Assembly: GCF_004745525.1 (NCBI RefSeq)
Contig: NZ_RKLY01000018.1
Coordinates: 1-54,661 of the forward strand
DNA from: Companilactobacillus suantsaicola
GTDB lineage: Bacteria; Bacillota; Bacilli; Lactobacillales; Lactobacillaceae
Direction of reading: 5' to 3'
DNA length: 54,661 nt
Shown here: one piece after another, positions 50,931-54,661 of the stretch
Position numbering within the stretch: the stretch's first letter is position 1
Layout of the letters: each line of letters opens with the position of its first letter
The notes under the pieces: generated by a model
What the model was told of the DNA's origin: nothing
Databases searched by the model: none
The model's input: the letters and a program-made list of their open reading frames with translations, nothing else
Program-made: the position numbers and the translations under genes

Positions 50931-53411
50931 CTAATAATTAATTAGATTTATCCACGAATTTACCTTATTCTCATCAAATTCATTAATATTTTTCTCCAAA
51001 TGAGTTGGATTAATTTTGTACATAAATAAAATAACTAATTTGGCCGTTTTAACTAATTCTTCGTGTCCAATAAATTTCATCCAACTACTGTCGGTAATGC
51101 TTTGAACCTTATTCACAAAATGGCTCTCATTATCTAATACTAATCTCGAATCGAAACTACTATAAAATTTTTCCAATCTTTCATCACCCAAAAGATTCAA
51201 TATTTGAGGATCGGTAAATATCTCTCTAGAGCTTAAACAATAACAAAAAGAAGAAAACCCTTCAACAACACGTCTCATTCTATTTCCAATGACAGCATCT
51301 AGATTTTTATCTTCATCATTAGCATAACTATATATCGCATTTAACTCATTTTCATAATCATTTGAAGATTTCTTTGTAATTTCTTCTAAATTACCATTGT
51401 CTAATAAATATTTACTATAGTAAATTTGTCCATTTGAAATCCTTTTTCGCTCTTTTCTGTCTAAACTTTCATTCCATTTTATTAAATTCTTTTTATAAGT
51501 AGAAATATTATTCATTATTTTATCTAAGTGACTAAAAATTTCAAAATCATGAGTCATTAAAAGTACTTTACTATCTTCATTTCCAAACAAAATATCTTTA
51601 ACTTTATCATTTATTAATGATAAAATCCCAATTTTATTTTCAAAATCAAAGCTGGATACGGGATCATCTAGTATAATTAAACTTTTTTTAGTGTACTCAT
51701 CACTAATACTTAAGTTTTTATTAATCGTAGAAAAGAAATAACATAATCTTATCGCATTAGACTCACCTGTAGATAAACTTTTAAGTCCAATAGGCTTTCC
51801 TCGAGATAGCACTTTATAACAGTTTTTTCCTTCCTGTAAGGATATACGATTTGGATCCATAAAAACTGATGCTAGCATTTTATTTATGTCTTTTAAAGCA
51901 ATTTCTTGCCCATTAATTTTGTTTTCCACTTTCAGAAGATCTATTTTATTTTCGTCCTCGCTTCTTTCAATGGACTGTAATTTATTTTTAGTACTACTAT
52001 AATTTTCTTTTGCTTGATCCCATTCCTTAAATTCTTCCTTTAATTCAATCGCCGCAATTTTATCGTTAATTTGGTGTGCTTCTTTTTGCAAATCAATTAG
52101 CATATCAAATTTTTTGTTGTATTCAAAGATTTTTTCATGTAGATCAATTTCATCTTTATTTATCTCTTCAAATTTCGAGTCTAAATTTATTTGGTTTACA
52201 TCAATATCTTTATATGGATTAGCTTTTTTTACTCTAAAAATCTCCTTTATTTTTTCAACACTATCGTTATAGGTATTAATTTTTAAATTCAAATTTAAAG
52301 CTTCAGTATGGAATTCTTCAAATATTTTTGATTCAATTGGTATATTATTTAAACTTTTAATCACAATTGAATCTACCTTTTTCAGGTAATCCTCCATTTG
52401 GATATCATTCAATACACTTTTAACAATTGAAATAATCTCATTTTTTTCATCTTCGCTAATATCTCGAAGACACATTGGACAATATGTAACATTATTATTA
52501 GAGAACACCTCTAATCTTTGCTTTGGTGTAATACTACGAGAATCAATGGTATTAGATATTCTATTCTTATATTCATCGCTATTCACAATTGGCGGTTTTT
52601 CAGACAAAATCTTTATAATCTTCTCTTCACTATTAGGGTTACATTGTACATTGTAATTGTCTAAAGAAGAACTATTCCGCATCGATTTTATACTAGAAAT
52701 TAATTTGTTTAATTGATTTTGCAATTGTTTTACATTGTCTGTACTAACAATTTTTACATTTCTAATTAAATCTATATTCCTTTTAGTAACTTTTTTATTT
52801 ATTTTATCCCCATCAATTCTACCGGAAATTTCTGACCATTTTCCAACTTTCTTTAGTTCCTTTTTTATTTTCCTATAATGAAAATCGGGACTATCTATAC
52901 TAGAACCTTCATCTAATCTTTCAATATATTTTTCAACATTCTCTTTTTCATTTCTAATTTCAACCGACTTTTCTTTCAAATCATCATATTGTTTTTGAAG
53001 ATCAATCTGATTTTTCAATCTTACTATTGCTTGTAGTTCATCATTCGTAGAAAAATTTACTTGATTTTCAATAAAAAAACGATTATATACATAGAAATGT
53101 TCATATTCATCGCTATCTAATTTACCCAAACAACTTATCTCGTCATCTCTTTTCTCATAAAAAGAAGCAGTATTCAGCATTATTTCATTTTCAGCATTTT
53201 CTTTTAAATTCTCTTTACTATCAATATTTTTCCAAGAATTAATTGTATTATTTACTGCCGAAGATATTGTTGTTTTACCAGTTCCATTTCTACCAAAAAT
53301 TAATATAGCATTTAATTTTTTATTACCTTTTTTGTTCTTACTTTCAAAATCAATTTTCAAATCCTCATCATTTAAATATGGTGCATTTATTCTAATCTGA
53401 TTCCACAACAT
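50931..53411 (-). CDS. RloC-like anticodon nuclease (AAA_13 ATPase with zinc hook)
   Basis: 826 residues from ATG 53411, with GGAGGGG 3 bases upstream. Walker A is FGRNGTGKTTISSAV (about residue 40). Two long coiled-coil arms flank the CPMC zinc-hook-type motif (YCPMCLRDIS, about residue 310). The ABC signature is SLSTGESNAIRLCYF (about 545) and Walker B is SLIILDDPVSSFDF. The C-terminal RRVVEGF (R-x3-E) followed 47 residues later by SH in NESHFVNKV matches the R, E, H triad order of PrrC/RloC. RloC cuts tRNA anticodon loops after DNA damage or phage attack; that is inference here. Confidence 0.75.
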   Translation of the reverse strand: MLWNQIRINAPYLNDEDLKIDFESKNKKGNKKLNAILIFGRNGTGKTTISSAVNNTINSWKNIDSKENLKENAENEIMLNTASFYEKRDDEISCLGKLDSDEYEHFYVYNRFFIENQVNFSTNDELQAIVRLKNQIDLQKQYDDLKEKSVEIRNEKENVEKYIERLDEGSSIDSPDFHYRKIKKELKKVGKWSEISGRIDGDKINKKVTKRNIDLIRNVKIVSTDNVKQLQNQLNKLISSIKSMRNSSSLDNYNVQCNPNSEEKIIKILSEKPPIVNSDEYKNRISNTIDSRSITPKQRLEVFSNNNVTYCPMCLRDISEDEKNEIISIVKSVLNDIQMEDYLKKVDSIVIKSLNNIPIESKIFEEFHTEALNLNLKINTYNDSVEKIKEIFRVKKANPYKDIDVNQINLDSKFEEINKDEIDLHEKIFEYNKKFDMLIDLQKEAHQINDKIAAIELKEEFKEWDQAKENYSSTKNKLQSIERSEDENKIDLLKVENKINGQEIALKDINKMLASVFMDPNRISLQEGKNCYKVLSRGKPIGLKSLSTGESNAIRLCYFFSTINKNLSISDEYTKKSLIILDDPVSSFDFENKIGILSLINDKVKDILFGNEDSKVLLMTHDFEIFSHLDKIMNNISTYKKNLIKWNESLDRKERKRISNGQIYYSKYLLDNGNLEEITKKSSNDYENELNAIYSYANDEDKNLDAVIGNRMRRVVEGFSSFCYCLSSREIFTDPQILNLLGDERLEKFYSSFDSRLVLDNESHFVNKVQSITDSSWMKFIGHEELVKTAKLVILFMYKINPTHLEKNINEFDENKVNSWINLINY

Positions 53412-53426
53412 AATCCCCTCCATTTC

Positions 53427-53446
53427 ATATATATATATATATATAT
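53427..53446. repeat. (AT)10 dinucleotide repeat before the RloC-like gene
   Basis: Ten uninterrupted AT units lie 15 bases upstream of the start codon, between promoter region and ribosome site. Length changes by slippage could alter expression. Confidence 0.85.
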
Positions 53447-53506
53447 TTATATTTTACTATTGTTTCAATGATTAAATAATTTAATTTATGTTTCGATTTT
53501 TATTAT

Positions 53507-53600
53507 TACATGGTAAAACAATCAAATACCGTCCATATCAACTTTCTAATTTTTTTCAGCACACAAAAAACACCCGACTTTCTTTCCAGAAAGTCGGGTT
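53507..53600 (-). repeat. repeated intergenic module, copy 3, with terminator
   Basis: On the minus strand ACCCGACTTTCTGGAAAGAAAGTCGGGT forms the terminator of the 53627 gene (arms 11-12 bp), followed by GTTTTTTGTG, TGCTGAAAAAAATTAGAAA, and GACGGTATTTGATTGTTTTAC. This aligns with copies 1 and 2, with about a third of positions changed. It ends about 95 bases before the RloC-like start. Confidence 0.7.
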
Positions 53601-53626
53601 ATATGCTTAACTCATTACTTGCAGTA

Positions 53627-54496
53627 TTAATATCTTGCCTTGTGTCTTAAAGTAGATTTTCTTCTGACAATTTGATCTTCTTTTATTTCTATGGCTCGTT
53701 CAATCATAGTTGAACTGATTTTCAAATATTTCTCACGCCAAGCATGTCCAATATATAGAATCAACACAGAAAAAAATATGAGTAAGATCCAAGACAACAC
53801 ATATATTAAAGTAGGAAAATCCAAAATAGATTTAATAACAAAAGATATTACAGTTACGATTGAAGAGGATAATATTAAATTTCTAACTAGAGATTTAATA
53901 GAATGCGGGGCCTCATCTACAGAAAGAAAAATTTTCCATTCATTTAGTTCATCAAGTGACATGTATTGCAAAATTCTCAAAAATAATTCATTTCTTTCAA
54001 ACACAGCTCTAATATCATAACCACCTTTATCTTCATAAATTGATTTTTTTAGTTTTAATCCATTAATATGTCTTTCCCTATGTTTATAAAACTCAAGCGA
54101 CTTGATAAAGACATCCTCTCTATTCTCATCGATTAGCTCATTTAATCTATTAAAGAAATAATCTGGTTTTCTTCCTTCTTCACTACTAATTGACTTTAAA
54201 AAATTTAAATTTCTCTTTCTTTTCAGTTTATAATAGATATCAATCAAATAGCCTGTAATTCTAATACATAATTCCAAAACGAATCTAATCACAAAAACAA
54301 TCGTTCCCATTATTAAAAGATATATCCCTACCCTTTCACAAACAAGAATAGAATCATAATTTGGTATTAATTTAACTGTAGGATGAAGGTTACTAATTAA
54401 AACCAGAAAAAAACCCAGCAAAATAATAATAACTGTTATCCCACCCATTAATGGTTTTATTTTAATTTTCTTAAACATTCTTAATCCACTTTTCAT
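53627..54496 (-). CDS. four-helix membrane protein, unknown
   Basis: 289 residues. Two membrane helices near the start (GGITVIIILLGFFLVLIS, ERVGIYLLIMGTIVFVIRFVLEL), a soluble middle (about 90-200) rich in Lys/Arg/Glu, then two more (SSSIVTVISFVIKSIL, LIYVLSWILLIFFSVLILYIG) and a cytoplasmic basic tail. The ATG at 54496 has no strong site; ATG 54478 is an alternative. Intergenic modules flank it on both sides. Membrane partner proteins are common in defence loci, but I do not recognise this one. Confidence 0.65.
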   Translation of the reverse strand: MKSGLRMFKKIKIKPLMGGITVIIILLGFFLVLISNLHPTVKLIPNYDSILVCERVGIYLLIMGTIVFVIRFVLELCIRITGYLIDIYYKLKRKRNLNFLKSISSEEGRKPDYFFNRLNELIDENREDVFIKSLEFYKHRERHINGLKLKKSIYEDKGGYDIRAVFERNELFLRILQYMSLDELNEWKIFLSVDEAPHSIKSLVRNLILSSSIVTVISFVIKSILDFPTLIYVLSWILLIFFSVLILYIGHAWREKYLKISSTMIERAIEIKEDQIVRRKSTLRHKARY

Positions 54497-54499
54497 TAA

Positions 54500-54600
54500 T
54501 TCATTGTAAGCAGTAAATAACCGACCGTATTGATTTTCTGAGTTCTTTCAGAACGCAAAAACACCCGACTTTCTTTCCAGAAAGTCGAGTGCTTTTTCTT
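54500..54600 (-). repeat. repeated intergenic module, copy 2, with terminator
   Basis: AGCACTCGACTTTC-TGGAAA-GAAAGTCGGGTG forms the terminator after the partial gene at 54615, followed by TTTTTGCGTTCTGAAAGAAC, AATCAATACGGTCGG, TTATTTACTGCTTACAATG. It matches copy 1 (50716-50806) in inverted orientation almost base for base in the distal half. The next gene starts directly at its end. Confidence 0.75.
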
Positions 54601-54614
54601 CTATAATTGTTGGT

Positions 54615-54661
54615 TTAGGCTTCAAGTACTTGATTGAAATTTTGGTTCCATGGTAAATAAG
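54615..54661 (-). CDS. 3' end of an unknown gene (partial)
   Basis: The frame ...LPWNQNFNQVLEA followed by TAA enters from beyond the window. Its last 13 codons match the end of the relic at 50674-50715, with one residue changed (V for S). No function can be assigned from this part. A terminator follows within the next module. Confidence 0.6.
   Translation of the reverse strand, partial: YLPWNQNFNQVLEA

Noticed and set aside
50931-53411. SbcC/Rad50 DNA repair ATPase
   Set aside because: There is a CxxC hook, but the gene is shorter, has no SbcD partner, and has an R-x3-E then H C-terminus as in PrrC/RloC.

Overview
The window looks like chromosomal DNA from a low-GC Gram-positive bacterium of the Lactobacillaceae. 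The support is AGGAGG-type ribosome sites, frequent rho-independent terminators, a T-box in front of serS, a csc-type cell-surface locus (WxL, DUF916/DUF3324 and LPXTG-like proteins), lectin-like WxL proteins, SLAP repeats, Mga and LCP proteins. Companilactobacillus is my best guess at genus; that is inference, because no species marker was searched.

Layout. 1-4.9 kb: a DUF1828 gene, tRNA-Thr and tRNA-Asn, serS with its T-box, and an amino-acid permease. 4.9-8.5 kb: an Mga-like regulator and a lectin-like WxL protein. 8.6-11.1 kb: three small accessory units (a HEPN-like protein, a DUF1778-like/GNAT toxin-antitoxin pair, a frameshifted membrane-anchored protein). 11.1-17.7 kb: a csc locus split by an IS1182-family element and carrying one DUF916 gene with an in-frame stop. 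17.8-25.9 kb: housekeeping and transport genes (tpx, flavodoxin-fold reductase, NAD-binding protein, purine permease), then a 1044-residue lectin-like WxL protein. 26.1-32.2 kb: a Panacea toxin-antitoxin pair with a broken toxin, phosphate uptake (PiT plus DUF47), an abiEi orphan with a 16-codon abiEii stub and a perfect inverted-repeat operator, and an intact ISL3 element with an exact 8-bp target duplication. 32.2-34.6 kb: a Zn/Cd-type P-type ATPase with an ArsR sensor. 34.8-40.3 kb: DUF6978/DUF1828-DUF1829, an AAA ATPase, HigBA, and a LexA-controlled Y-family polymerase operon. 40.3-44.0 kb: a SLAP surface protein and an LCP protein. 44.1-54.7 kb: a defence island with an RnlA/RnlB pair whose toxin is fused to viroplasmin and RNase H domains, two tandem acidic paralogues, McrBC with mcrB frameshifted, an RloC-like anticodon nuclease, a four-helix membrane protein and a repeated intergenic module.

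Two signals stand out. First, a family of about 160-nt non-coding repeats (seven copies, three orientations or truncation states) in which the long outer stem has a different sequence in nearly every copy yet remains self-complementary; this is strong evidence for a selected or transposition-relevant fold. Second, the RNase H-RnlA fusion next to RnlB, which builds into one polypeptide the RNase HI partner that the E. coli RnlA toxin needs as a separate protein.

Gene decay is frequent: a 9-A tract frameshift, a 6-A tract frameshift, a 4-bp slippage frameshift, a nonsense codon, a truncated abiEii and an ISL3 insertion that swaps the C-terminus of a small gene. This fits an accessory region under turnover, although the two homopolymer cases could be sequencing errors.
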